From Erysipelotrichaceae bacterium (GTDB lineage Bacteria > Bacillota_I > Bacilli_A > Erysipelotrichales > Coprobacillaceae), in assembly GCA_021202205.1 (NCBI GenBank), contig JAJQDJ010000052.1, positions 1 through 5,749 on the forward strand: a stretch of 5,749 nt of DNA. Reading direction: 5' to 3'. Both the position numbers and the translations under genes were made by a program. This document shows positions 1 through 5,749 of the stretch, one piece after another; the first letter of the stretch is position 1; each line of letters opens with the position of its first letter. The notes beneath the pieces are model-generated. The model was not told the DNA's origin. It saw nothing but the letters and a program-made list of their open reading frames with translations, and did no database searches.

Positions 1-1
1 T

Positions 2-30
2 GTAAGGTATATACCTGATATATATCTTAC
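2..30. promoter_or_regulatory. Imperfect 12-bp dyad symmetry upstream of the cupin gene, possible operator
   Basis: The arms at 2-13 and 19-30 pair as GTAAG with CTTAC and TATATA with TATATA. One G-T wobble lies between those blocks, and the loop is CCTGA (14-18). A second, perfect 12-bp palindrome, AGGTATATACCT (5-16), overlaps the left arm. The element ends directly before a possible -10 hexamer, which is where a repressor or activator site would sit. No regulator gene is in view, and an AT-rich dyad could also be a coincidental or upstream-gene hairpin, so operator function is inference. Confidence 0.35.
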
Positions 31-36
31 TATACT
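31..36 (+). promoter_or_regulatory. Possible -10 element (TATACT) for the cupin gene
   Basis: TATACT differs from TATAAT at one base and lies 24 bases before the ATG at 61, giving a 5' leader of about 18 nt. At 17-bp spacing the -35 would be TATATA (8-13), a poor match to TTGACA that falls inside the dyad. If real, the promoter probably needs an activator or is weak. TATTAT at 37-42 is an alternative, but it would place the transcription start inside the ribosome site. Confidence 0.3.
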
Positions 37-44
37 TATTATAC

Positions 45-50
45 GAGGAG
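45..50 (+). promoter_or_regulatory. Ribosome binding site GAGGAG for the cupin gene
   Basis: GAGGAG precedes the ATG at 61 with a spacer of 10 bases, slightly longer than ideal. It supports the ATG at 61 as the start. The protein begins with MKKIVQTAGR, which fits the usual N-terminus of this CMD/cupin family. Confidence 0.6.
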
Positions 51-60
51 ATAGAAATAT

Positions 61-811
61 ATGAAAAAGATTGTACAAACTGCTGGTAGAAATACTTTAG
101 GTGAATTCGCACCCGAATTCGCACATTATAATGATGATGTGCTTTTTGGAGAAAACTGGAATAATCAGGATATTGATGTTAAAACACGTTGTATTCTTAC
201 TGTTGTAGCTTTGATGTCATCAGGTATCACCGATTCATCTTTAAAATATCATCTTGAAAATGCCAAAAAAAATGGTGTTACTAAAAAAAAAATTGCTGCT
301 ATTATCACCCATGTTGCATTTTATGTAGGTTGGCCTAAAGGATGGGCTGTGTTCTATATGGCTAAGGAAGTATGGAATGATGAAGAAGTTGGAAATGATG
401 CCAAGTCTCAGCATGAAGCTTCTATGGTGTTCCCAATCGGAGACCCTAATCCTGTGGGTGAATATTTTATTGGCAATAGCTATTTAACTCCTATTTCAAA
501 TGATCAAGTGACTATTTTTAATGTGACTTTTGAACCAGGGTGTAGAAATAACTGGCATATTCATCATGCAACAAGTGGTGGAGGACAAATTCTTATTTGT
601 AGCAGGTAGAGGTTATTATCAAGAATGGGGTAAAGAGGCTATTGAAATGAATCCTGGAGATTGTATTAATATCGCAACTGGCGTCAAACATTGGCACGGC
701 GCTGCAAAAGATAGCTGGTTCTCTCATTTAGCCGTAGAAGTGCCTGGTAATAATGGTTCAACCGAATGGCTAGAGCCAGTCAATGATGAAGAATATTATA
801 AATTAGCATAA
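61..811 (+). pseudogene. Carboxymuconolactone decarboxylase-like and cupin fusion protein, frameshifted
   Basis: This gene encodes a two-domain protein of about 250 residues, split between two frames. The first frame (61-609) carries a CMD/AhpD-like all-helical domain at roughly residues 25-105, then the first cupin strand motif with metal-ligand candidates H166 and H168 in WHIHH. It stops at a TAG (607-609) just after GGGQILIC. The other frame continues at once from position 599 with VAGRGYYQEWGK, the second cupin motif (PGDCINIATGVKHWHGA, histidines 211 and 213 of the restored protein) and the C-terminus, ending at TAA 809-811. Adding GT after position 600 restores ICVAGRG, the sequence expected from the family. 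The CMD half lacks the CxxC pair of true AhpD peroxidases. Family members are usually annotated as CMD or cupin proteins of uncertain substrate, often near oxidoreductases. The product is probably inactive because motif 2 of the cupin is lost. A sequencing error is the main alternative. Confidence 0.85.
598..603 (+). other. Frameshift site in the CMD/cupin gene (apparent GT loss)
   Basis: The codons ggt gga gga caa att ctt att tgt (577-600) match the family in the first frame. From 599 the second frame gives V-A-G-R-G, also matching. The two matches abut with no unexplained residue, which places the lesion at 598-601. The simplest change is GTGT contracting to GT within an original TGTGTAGCA. 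A heptameric slippery site of the kind used in programmed frameshifting is not evident here. Confidence 0.75.
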
Positions 812-833
812 GCTAGCAATTCGCTAGCTTTTT
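810..833 (+). terminator. Rho-independent terminator of the CMD/cupin gene, overlapping the mcrC 3' end
   Basis: The stem AAGCTAGC (810-817) pairs perfectly with GCTAGCTT (823-830) around the loop AATTC, and the T-run spans 829-833. It begins within the cupin stop codon. The right arm contains the stop codon (824-826) and last codons of the convergent mcrC. On the minus strand the hairpin is preceded by A residues but followed by only a weak T stretch, so minus-strand termination would be less efficient. Confidence 0.8.
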
Positions 834-1858
834 AAATACTCATCTACAATATCATTAAGTTGTTGAGTGATATAATGAAAAGGGAGATTCAAATCTAATG
901 TACGAACACTTATCTTGTTACCACTCATAAGATATGTATTATTGGGAGATATATCTTCATCCGTTTTGGCATATAATAACATAGCTGATACAATATGAGG
1001 CTGATGTGCTAATTCAGCTTCTTTGTTTTTCACATAAGTGAATATTTGATATAAATTATTAGAATGTAATGTTTGGACATTATATTGTGATTGCATGACA
1101 TGTTGGTAATATTTTGCATCAATAATGAGTATTTTTTCTTCTTTGCTTAACATGATATCACTTTGCATAATTGGTAACATATTTGACATATCATCATCTA
1201 ATTGCCATTTGATTTGTGATGGATGAACTTTTATATCAGGAAATTCCTGACGATAATATTCCAGCAAAAACTTTTCATATAAACGGCACATTCTTTGTTC
1301 ATCTAAAAACTTTTGCATTTTAATATAACCTTTATCATCAACTTGTAGCAATCCTTTGATAATCATATAACAAATATTAATAAGCATGTGATAGCTTTGA
1401 TTATTTTGATTATAAGATATATTCCAGTTGATTCTATGATAATCCAGCTTACTAACATCATTAAAATACATGAGTAACTGTCTTAATTTCTTTTTGCGTA
1501 TATAATTAATATCACATTTTAATAGTAATAGCATGGTTGTCTTAAGTATCTGATTCATATAAGAATTAGTGGAATACTCATCGTAATCACATATTAATTG
1601 ATGATTCATCATTGTTTGATTTTTAACAGATTGTGTGATATCTATTTTCCCTCTTGGGGATAATACTGATTCCTGGATATGGATATATTCATGATTTAAA
1701 CCTCTTTTAAGTTGAATGGATATACCTTTAATCAATATTTCACTCATTAAATCAGCAGTGTTATCAAACTCTTCAATAGCACAATCGCTATAACCTTGTT
1801 CTTTTAATACGGAAAAAGCATATGCTAACATATAGTAGATATTTTGAATTCTAATCAC
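824..1858 (-). CDS. mcrC: McrC, nuclease subunit of the McrBC type IV restriction system
   Basis: McrC is the DNA-cleaving partner that binds the McrB hexamer, stimulates its GTPase and cuts DNA carrying modified cytosines after translocation. The 344-residue product has the family's usual length. The N-terminal region shows the family hallmarks NIYYMLAYAF (residues 6-15) and SPRGKIDI (67-74). The C-terminal PD-(D/E)XK nuclease fold has D234 in QSDIML and D247-A-K249 in IIDAKYY. Their 13- and 2-residue spacing equals that of catalytic D244, D257 and K259 of E. coli McrC, followed by NLYQIFTYV (268-276), the expected QxxxY helix. The active site therefore looks intact. The start is GTG at 1858, preceded by AAGAGG at 8 bases and overlapping the end of mcrB by 8 nt, which suggests translational coupling. 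The stop TAG lies inside the convergent terminator hairpin. The family call is certain; the exact modified base recognised cannot be read from McrC. Confidence 0.95.
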   Translation of the reverse strand: MIRIQNIYYMLAYAFSVLKEQGYSDCAIEEFDNTADLMSEILIKGISIQLKRGLNHEYIHIQESVLSPRGKIDITQSVKNQTMMNHQLICDYDEYSTNSYMNQILKTTMLLLLKCDINYIRKKKLRQLLMYFNDVSKLDYHRINWNISYNQNNQSYHMLINICYMIIKGLLQVDDKGYIKMQKFLDEQRMCRLYEKFLLEYYRQEFPDIKVHPSQIKWQLDDDMSNMLPIMQSDIMLSKEEKILIIDAKYYQHVMQSQYNVQTLHSNNLYQIFTYVKNKEAELAHQPHIVSAMLLYAKTDEDISPNNTYLMSGNKISVRTLDLNLPFHYITQQLNDIVDEYLKS

Positions 1859-4316
1859 TGATTGATCCTCTTAACATATCTGACCATGTTTGAACTTTTG
1901 TTGGTTCATCAAACCAATATTCTTTCAGTAACGGAATAATCTCATATTCAACTACAGAGTACATCCATTCATCCGTTACCTCATCATTTCTACAAAAATA
2001 ACTATGACCGATTCTAAAACCGCTACCTAAACTATCATCATTCTCTATTTCATTATTCAATCGTTTTACTGTATCAATAAGCTTATTGAATTTTGCATTA
2101 TCTTTATTTTCTTTATAGTTTTTAAAACCATCATTGTCAAAAGCAGGTATCATTTCAAAGAATGCAAAACGGCGACGTAAAGCATAATCCATCATAGCCA
2201 AGCTACGATCTGCTGTATTCATCATGCCAATAATATAAACATTATCTGGTACATAAAACAAATCATTAGAATATAATAATCTCATTTGATATTTGCTGCC
2301 ACGTTTATCATTTTCTATCAGCATAAATAATTCACAAAATATTTTGCTTAAATTACCACGATTGATCTCATCAATAATAAAGAAATATTTATTTTCACTA
2401 TCAATTTCTGCGTCTTTACAAAAATGATAAAATACGCCTTTTCTAAGTTCAAATCCATTTTCTGTTGGTCTATAACCTTCAATAAAATCTTCATATGCAT
2501 AACTTTGATGAAATTGTATCATCATCACTCTATTAGGATTCTTTTCACCAATCATTGAATAAGCCAAGCGCTTAGCCGCATATGTCTTTCCAACTCCTGG
2601 AGGACCTTGCAAGATGATATTTTTCTTCATATTCAACAAATTAATCAATGTATGATAATTTTTCTTACTCATATAAACTTGACTAAGAAAATCTTCTTCA
2701 TCATAGATAGGAAATACTTCTTCAATTTCTTCTTTATTATCTGTTTCATCTTCAAAAAGACTTTTTAAATTATTGACTATATCAGTGTAAGGCGTCATAT
2801 CAGTTAAAGTTTTCATAGGTGCCTGTTTAGCAAGATATTCCCACACACCCTTATGTGTCCATTGAACTTTTCGCTGGTTTTTATAAGTATCATCTCGATT
2901 TTCATCAAAACTGTAATCTGAAATAACAATACCTCTTCCGATGATTTGATGCATTCCTTTTTTGACAAATATAATATCATTTTCTTTTAAATCATGAACA
3001 AATTGCCAAGTGGCATGAACAGAATTTTTATAGGATAATTCTGGATTATATTGTTCTTTCATCATTTTCGTCATTTCAATTTTAGAAGAATAATTCCTTA
3101 AATCACCCAATTCACCCCAACCTATAGCCATGATACCTTTTTGATAAAATTCGTCCCACATACTTAAATTTTCGCCAGGTGCATAAATCCAATATCGAAC
3201 AGTTGATACATCATTATCTATAACATCTTCCTTTTTTGAAACAGCATATCCTCTCATTTCAGCTTGAAATATTTTTGAAGCTAATTCAGGTGTCATATCA
3301 ACCTTATTACCCTCTTCGGTCAGTGTCCATACTCCTCTTATTTCTTTACTAATATAACCCCCATAAACAAGCGTATTGCGTGCAAAAGATACTTCATTTT
3401 CAAATTTATTCACATTATTTTTTCCACGCTTTTCGCCTATTTCTTCATCAGATAAATTCTCATCAATAATAATTTGATTTCTAACTTCTTTAGGTGTAGC
3501 AGAACCATTTAATTTTCTTAATGCATTCAAAATTGGTTTCATCCAACGCAAATAAGAAACACTAGAAATATTTGAATCTTGTTCTAAAGGCTTTGTTCGC
3601 CATGCATATTCTGATAAATCAGGTATAGTTTTATATGCGTATTGACTATTTTTTAATATGTTTATAGTGTTACTACACAATTGCAAATATTCTTCACCTT
3701 TTAAGACATGTTTTAATCCGTGTAAAGATTCTACATAATCAACTGGCATATTATTGATATTTAATATAAAATCACGATTAGTACTATCTAAATTTAAAAA
3801 CGTATATGGTGCCATCCAAAACAAGCCCATAGTAATATTCCATTTAATATTTCTTTGATTTAAGCATATATCATAATATTGGATAAAATCAGTTTTGGAT
3901 TGTGCATCTTTATTTTTTGCATAATCATAAGCACTTTCAAAAACTTTCCATAAATGATCAATATCATGTTCTCCTCTACGATTTCCAAAGCTATAAAAAG
4001 TAGCGTTTTGATTATTCACAAGAGGAATGCCACTAAAATCAGCAGGAACAGTTACATGAATTGAAAATTCATCTTTAAAACCATTGATTATCTTTATACG
4101 ATTTGCAGCAGTGATACTCTTATTAAACAATCCAAATACTGTAAAAGGATCAATATCAAAAAGTTCTCCATCTTCCAACTTAGGTAATCCCATATGAATG
4201 TTTTTAAAAACATTTTTTATTTTCAATACAAGTGTTTCTCTATCATTTTCATATGATACGAGTTTCTCGGCAAACTCACTATAAAACGGTATCCAGCTAT
4301 ATGCTTTCTCTTCCAT
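1851..4316 (-). CDS. mcrB: McrB-type AAA+ GTPase with an EVE-like reader domain, type IV restriction
   Basis: This is the motor and specificity subunit: it recognises modified DNA, assembles as a ring, hydrolyses GTP and drives McrC cleavage. There are 821 residues, far longer than the 459 of E. coli McrB, and the extra length is N-terminal. Residues 1-220 form an uncharacterised module (SWIPFYSEF near the start, then DIDPFTVFGLFNK). Residues 255-350 resemble the Mrr_N winged helix (LRWMKPILNALRKLNG through GVWTLTEEG). Residues 373-490 resemble an EVE/PUA-like domain with W376, W400, W437 and W486 available for a base-binding pocket. An acidic linker (516-545) leads to the AAA+ core: Walker A GPPGVGKT (571-578), Walker B FFIIDEINRGN (645-655), McrB signature MNTADRS (699-705), RRRF (714-717) and C-terminal GFRIGHSYF (766-774). 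The start ATG follows GGAGG at 6 bases and lies about 20 nt after a strong promoter. The function is secure; the base specificity is inferred only from the EVE-like module. Confidence 0.96.
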   Translation of the reverse strand: MEEKAYSWIPFYSEFAEKLVSYENDRETLVLKIKNVFKNIHMGLPKLEDGELFDIDPFTVFGLFNKSITAANRIKIINGFKDEFSIHVTVPADFSGIPLVNNQNATFYSFGNRRGEHDIDHLWKVFESAYDYAKNKDAQSKTDFIQYYDICLNQRNIKWNITMGLFWMAPYTFLNLDSTNRDFILNINNMPVDYVESLHGLKHVLKGEEYLQLCSNTINILKNSQYAYKTIPDLSEYAWRTKPLEQDSNISSVSYLRWMKPILNALRKLNGSATPKEVRNQIIIDENLSDEEIGEKRGKNNVNKFENEVSFARNTLVYGGYISKEIRGVWTLTEEGNKVDMTPELASKIFQAEMRGYAVSKKEDVIDNDVSTVRYWIYAPGENLSMWDEFYQKGIMAIGWGELGDLRNYSSKIEMTKMMKEQYNPELSYKNSVHATWQFVHDLKENDIIFVKKGMHQIIGRGIVISDYSFDENRDDTYKNQRKVQWTHKGVWEYLAKQAPMKTLTDMTPYTDIVNNLKSLFEDETDNKEEIEEVFPIYDEEDFLSQVYMSKKNYHTLINLLNMKKNIILQGPPGVGKTYAAKRLAYSMIGEKNPNRVMMIQFHQSYAYEDFIEGYRPTENGFELRKGVFYHFCKDAEIDSENKYFFIIDEINRGNLSKIFCELFMLIENDKRGSKYQMRLLYSNDLFYVPDNVYIIGMMNTADRSLAMMDYALRRRFAFFEMIPAFDNDGFKNYKENKDNAKFNKLIDTVKRLNNEIENDDSLGSGFRIGHSYFCRNDEVTDEWMYSVVEYEIIPLLKEYWFDEPTKVQTWSDMLRGSISD
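1867..1872 (-). promoter_or_regulatory. Ribosome binding site AAGAGG for mcrC
   Basis: On the minus strand AAGAGG lies 8 bases before GTG at 1858, inside the last codons of mcrB. It decides the GTG start, which gives the family-typical N-terminus MIRIQNIYYMLAYAF. There is no ATG in a better position. Confidence 0.75.
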
Positions 4317-4322
4317 GTTTAT

Positions 4323-4327
4323 CCTCC
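4323..4327 (-). promoter_or_regulatory. Ribosome binding site GGAGG for mcrB
   Basis: A perfect GGAGG on the minus strand sits 6 bases before the ATG at 4316. It confirms that start and implies strong initiation for mcrB, compared with the weaker AAGAGG/GTG pair of mcrC. Confidence 0.85.
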
Positions 4328-4342
4328 ATCTCTTTATATAAA

Positions 4343-4371
4343 ATTGTATTGATTATTGATATAAAAGTCAA
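4343..4371 (-). promoter_or_regulatory. SigA-type promoter of the mcrBC operon
   Basis: Reading the minus strand, the -35 TTGACT (4371-4366) and the -10 TACAAT (4348-4343) are separated by exactly 17 bp. Each differs from the vegetative consensus at one base. Transcription should begin near 4336, giving a leader of roughly 20 nt that carries the GGAGG. No obvious operator overlaps it, so expression may be constitutive. Confidence 0.8.
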
Positions 4372-4375
4372 TTAT

Positions 4376-4405
4376 AAAAAAGTTTAACATTTAAGCTAAA
4401 CTTTT
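4376..4405 (-). terminator. Rho-independent terminator of the AAA/PDDEXK gene
   Basis: On the minus strand AAAAGTTTA (4405-4397) pairs with TAAACTTTT (4386-4378). The stem is extended inward by a G-U and a C-G pair around a 6-base loop, and the T-run spans 4381-4376. The stem is AT-rich and so weak, but well placed. The upstream gene's TAA stop (4393-4391) lies in the loop. The T-run ends only 4 bases before the mcrB -35, so this hairpin insulates mcrBC from upstream transcription. Confidence 0.65.
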
Positions 4406-5749
4406 AACAACCCACTTCATACCCACTTTTTTACCATGAACACCAAGTCCTATACAAATAACTCTTCCACTCAATTGAGCATCATATCGTTTTCTTTCGA
4501 TTTGTTCTAAAGCTTCACTAGCAAGCTTATCAACTTTTTCACTTTCCTTACTATACTTAAATTCTATGACATAAGATGGATATTTCTTTGTTTCTGATTT
4601 TAATGTAATATCTGATCTACCATCGCCAGCCTCACGATTTGATAAAGGTTTATGTGTCCCCTGAAGATAAATACATAAAGATAGAAATAACATATGATAA
4701 CTGTTTTCACTAACATAATCATAATAAGAAGGTATCAACAAAATACTTTGTAATGATTGAAAGAAACCATTTGGATCTTCTTTCAATAATCCTTTAGCAA
4801 GGTCATTTAATAACGTTGGAGATATCGCTATATAATCAGCAACTAATGATTTAAACTCATTAACAACCTCATTGTTTGGAATCCTAATACGTAACTCCCC
4901 AAACTCCAGTTTCTTAGTCACTGTTAAATATCCTGCATTGATAAATAATCCCCATAACATTGGCGTTTGAGATTCTTCATAAAAACTTGTTTCCATATTA
5001 ACACTTGTATCAAGATACCCATGTTCAATTAATGACTCGAATCCATTTTTAAATGATATATCAGCATTCTTCATAGCACTTTTTATCATTTTGTTACTTC
5101 CAGTATTAATCCAGTAAGGTTTTAATTCCCTGGTTTCCGCATAATTTAATATAGACCAAGGATTGTATACATTGATATTTCCAATATGATATCCATCATA
5201 CATTTGCTTAACGTCATCATTTAGTGATAAATTATAATATTCCAATAATTCTTTAGTTTCACTTTCAGTGAAACCAAAATATTGAGAATATTTATTATCA
5301 GAAACAGTACAAACTAACGGATTATTAAATTTTGAAAGTGTATTTTCTTTAGCAACCCTTTGAATACCTGTTAATAATCCATATTCCAGATATGCATTAC
5401 CTTTAAATGTTTCTGATAAAATGGAAGATAAATCTTCATGAATATCTTCATAATAACCTTTATCAGATGATTCATTATAGGGCATATCGTATTCATCAAT
5501 AAATATCATAACTGATTTATTATAATAGTTATAAAGCATATTTGACAGAAAAAGAAGCGCATCAGTAATATTTTCTAAGGAAGATGTATTATTCATAAGT
5601 TCTTGATTGATATACTGATAATTATCTTTATCAAATATATCCATATCCATATTATCCAATATTGGTCTATAATACTTAAAAAGAGCTTGAAACTGCAATG
5701 TCATTAAGTTAAGATTTGGTGACATTCCCCTTCTCAAAAATGAGAAGGG
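4391..5749 (-). CDS. AAA-ATPase-like protein with C-terminal PD-(D/E)XK nuclease domain, 5' end beyond the window
   Basis: This belongs to the AAA-ATPase_like/PDDEXK_9 family, common in gut Firmicutes, Bacteroides and Fusobacteria and of unproven function. Residues are numbered from a TTG codon at 5737. Visible ATPase motifs are the Walker B VMIFIDEYDMP (76-86) and LLTGIQRVAKEN (121-132), followed by YDGYHIG (180-186), VYNPWSILNY (190-199) and YWINTGSN (208-215). The C-terminal nuclease shows E369, D376 in GDGRSDI, and E392-F-K394, an intact PD-(D/E)XK set. Family members are usually about 100 residues longer and begin with a Walker A region (RPRRFGKT type), which is absent here. The frame is open through the right edge with no credible start: TTG at 5737 has no ribosome site, and ATG at 5725 is crowded by AAGGGG one base away. 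The true start therefore probably lies outside the window. A 5' truncation is the alternative. The gene is separated from mcrBC by a terminator and promoter. Confidence 0.85.
   Translation of the reverse strand, partial: PFSFLRRGMSPNLNLMTLQFQALFKYYRPILDNMDMDIFDKDNYQYINQELMNNTSSLENITDALLFLSNMLYNYYNKSVMIFIDEYDMPYNESSDKGYYEDIHEDLSSILSETFKGNAYLEYGLLTGIQRVAKENTLSKFNNPLVCTVSDNKYSQYFGFTESETKELLEYYNLSLNDDVKQMYDGYHIGNINVYNPWSILNYAETRELKPYWINTGSNKMIKSAMKNADISFKNGFESLIEHGYLDTSVNMETSFYEESQTPMLWGLFINAGYLTVTKKLEFGELRIRIPNNEVVNEFKSLVADYIAISPTLLNDLAKGLLKEDPNGFFQSLQSILLIPSYYDYVSENSYHMLFLSLCIYLQGTHKPLSNREAGDGRSDITLKSETKKYPSYVIEFKYSKESEKVDKLASEALEQIERKRYDAQLSGRVICIGLGVHGKKVGMKWVVKSLA
5728..5749. repeat. Perfect 9-bp inverted repeat at the right edge
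   Basis: CCCTTCTCA (5728-5736) and TGAGAAGGG (5741-5749) are perfect inverted copies around AAAA. The hairpin ends exactly at the window boundary, so its full arm length is unknown. No T-run follows on the minus strand, so it is not an evident minus-strand terminator. It lies within the open frame of the AAA/PDDEXK gene. Confidence 0.6.

Noticed and set aside
103..124. Tandem GAATTCGCAC repeats separated by CC
   Set aside because: They encode EFAPEFAH, where family members also have an EFAP/KFA-like stretch. This is two similar codon groups rather than a repeat element.
598..610. Programmed ribosomal frameshifting in the CMD/cupin gene
   Set aside because: There is no slippery heptamer, internal Shine-Dalgarno or downstream hairpin of note, and the family is normally encoded in one frame. 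A mutation or read error is simpler.
530..811. A separate 93-residue cupin gene starting with ATG at 530
   Set aside because: The first 23 residues are a shadow of the upstream frame and resemble no cupin. There is no ribosome site, and family similarity begins exactly at the frameshift (position 599). It is the 3' half of the broken gene.
5723..5737. TTG 5737 or ATG 5725 as the true start of the AAA/PDDEXK gene
   Set aside because: Neither has a properly spaced ribosome site, the frame is open to the edge, and the ATPase Walker A region would be missing.
824..5749. A single three-gene operon running from the AAA/PDDEXK gene through mcrC
   Set aside because: A hairpin with a T-run and a near-consensus promoter lie between the AAA gene and mcrB.
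1..5749. CRISPR array, tRNA, rRNA, transposase or integrase
   Set aside because: No regularly spaced repeats, cloverleaf-like sequence or mobile-element protein motifs were seen on either strand.

Overview
This AT-rich window looks like chromosomal DNA of a low-GC Firmicute. The A/T-heavy codon use, strong GGAGG-type ribosome sites, SigA-like promoter and overall protein style fit a gut Erysipelotrichaceae-like or Clostridia-like host. That placement is an impression from the proteins, not a demonstrated assignment.

Layout, left to right. (1) Positions 1-60 hold a short upstream region with an unusual dyad symmetry and a ribosome site. (2) Positions 61-811 on the plus strand hold a two-domain carboxymuconolactone-decarboxylase-like plus cupin gene, split by a frameshift at about position 600. 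The lesion is most simply a loss of one GT from a GTGT. (3) Positions 810-833 hold a hairpin terminator for that gene. (4) Positions 824-4316 on the minus strand hold a two-gene mcrB-mcrC operon. The genes overlap by 8 nt, mcrC starts with GTG, and its stop codon lies inside the convergent terminator hairpin. (5) Positions 4317-4390 hold a compact intergenic region with a near-consensus promoter for mcrBC and the terminator of the next gene. (6) From 4391 to the right edge, on the minus strand, lies an AAA-ATPase-like/PD-(D/E)XK nuclease protein. Its 5' end, including the Walker A region, is not in the window.

The centre of the window is a modification-dependent (type IV) restriction system. 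McrB is an 821-residue AAA+ protein with an intact GTP-binding core (GPPGVGKT, DEINRGN, MNTADRS) behind three N-terminal modules: an uncharacterised 220-residue region, an Mrr_N-like winged helix, and an EVE/PUA-like domain that probably reads modified bases. McrC is the nuclease partner, with D234, D247 and K249 at the spacing of the catalytic residues of E. coli McrC. No methyltransferase gene is visible, as expected for type IV systems.

The right-hand AAA/PDDEXK gene points the same way but is separated from mcrBC by its own terminator and a fresh promoter. It is therefore a neighbour rather than an operon member. Two nuclease loci side by side, next to a damaged metabolic gene, suggest an accessory or defence-type region, but no integrase, transposase or tRNA boundary is visible. 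I see no CRISPR array, rRNA, tRNA or insertion sequence.
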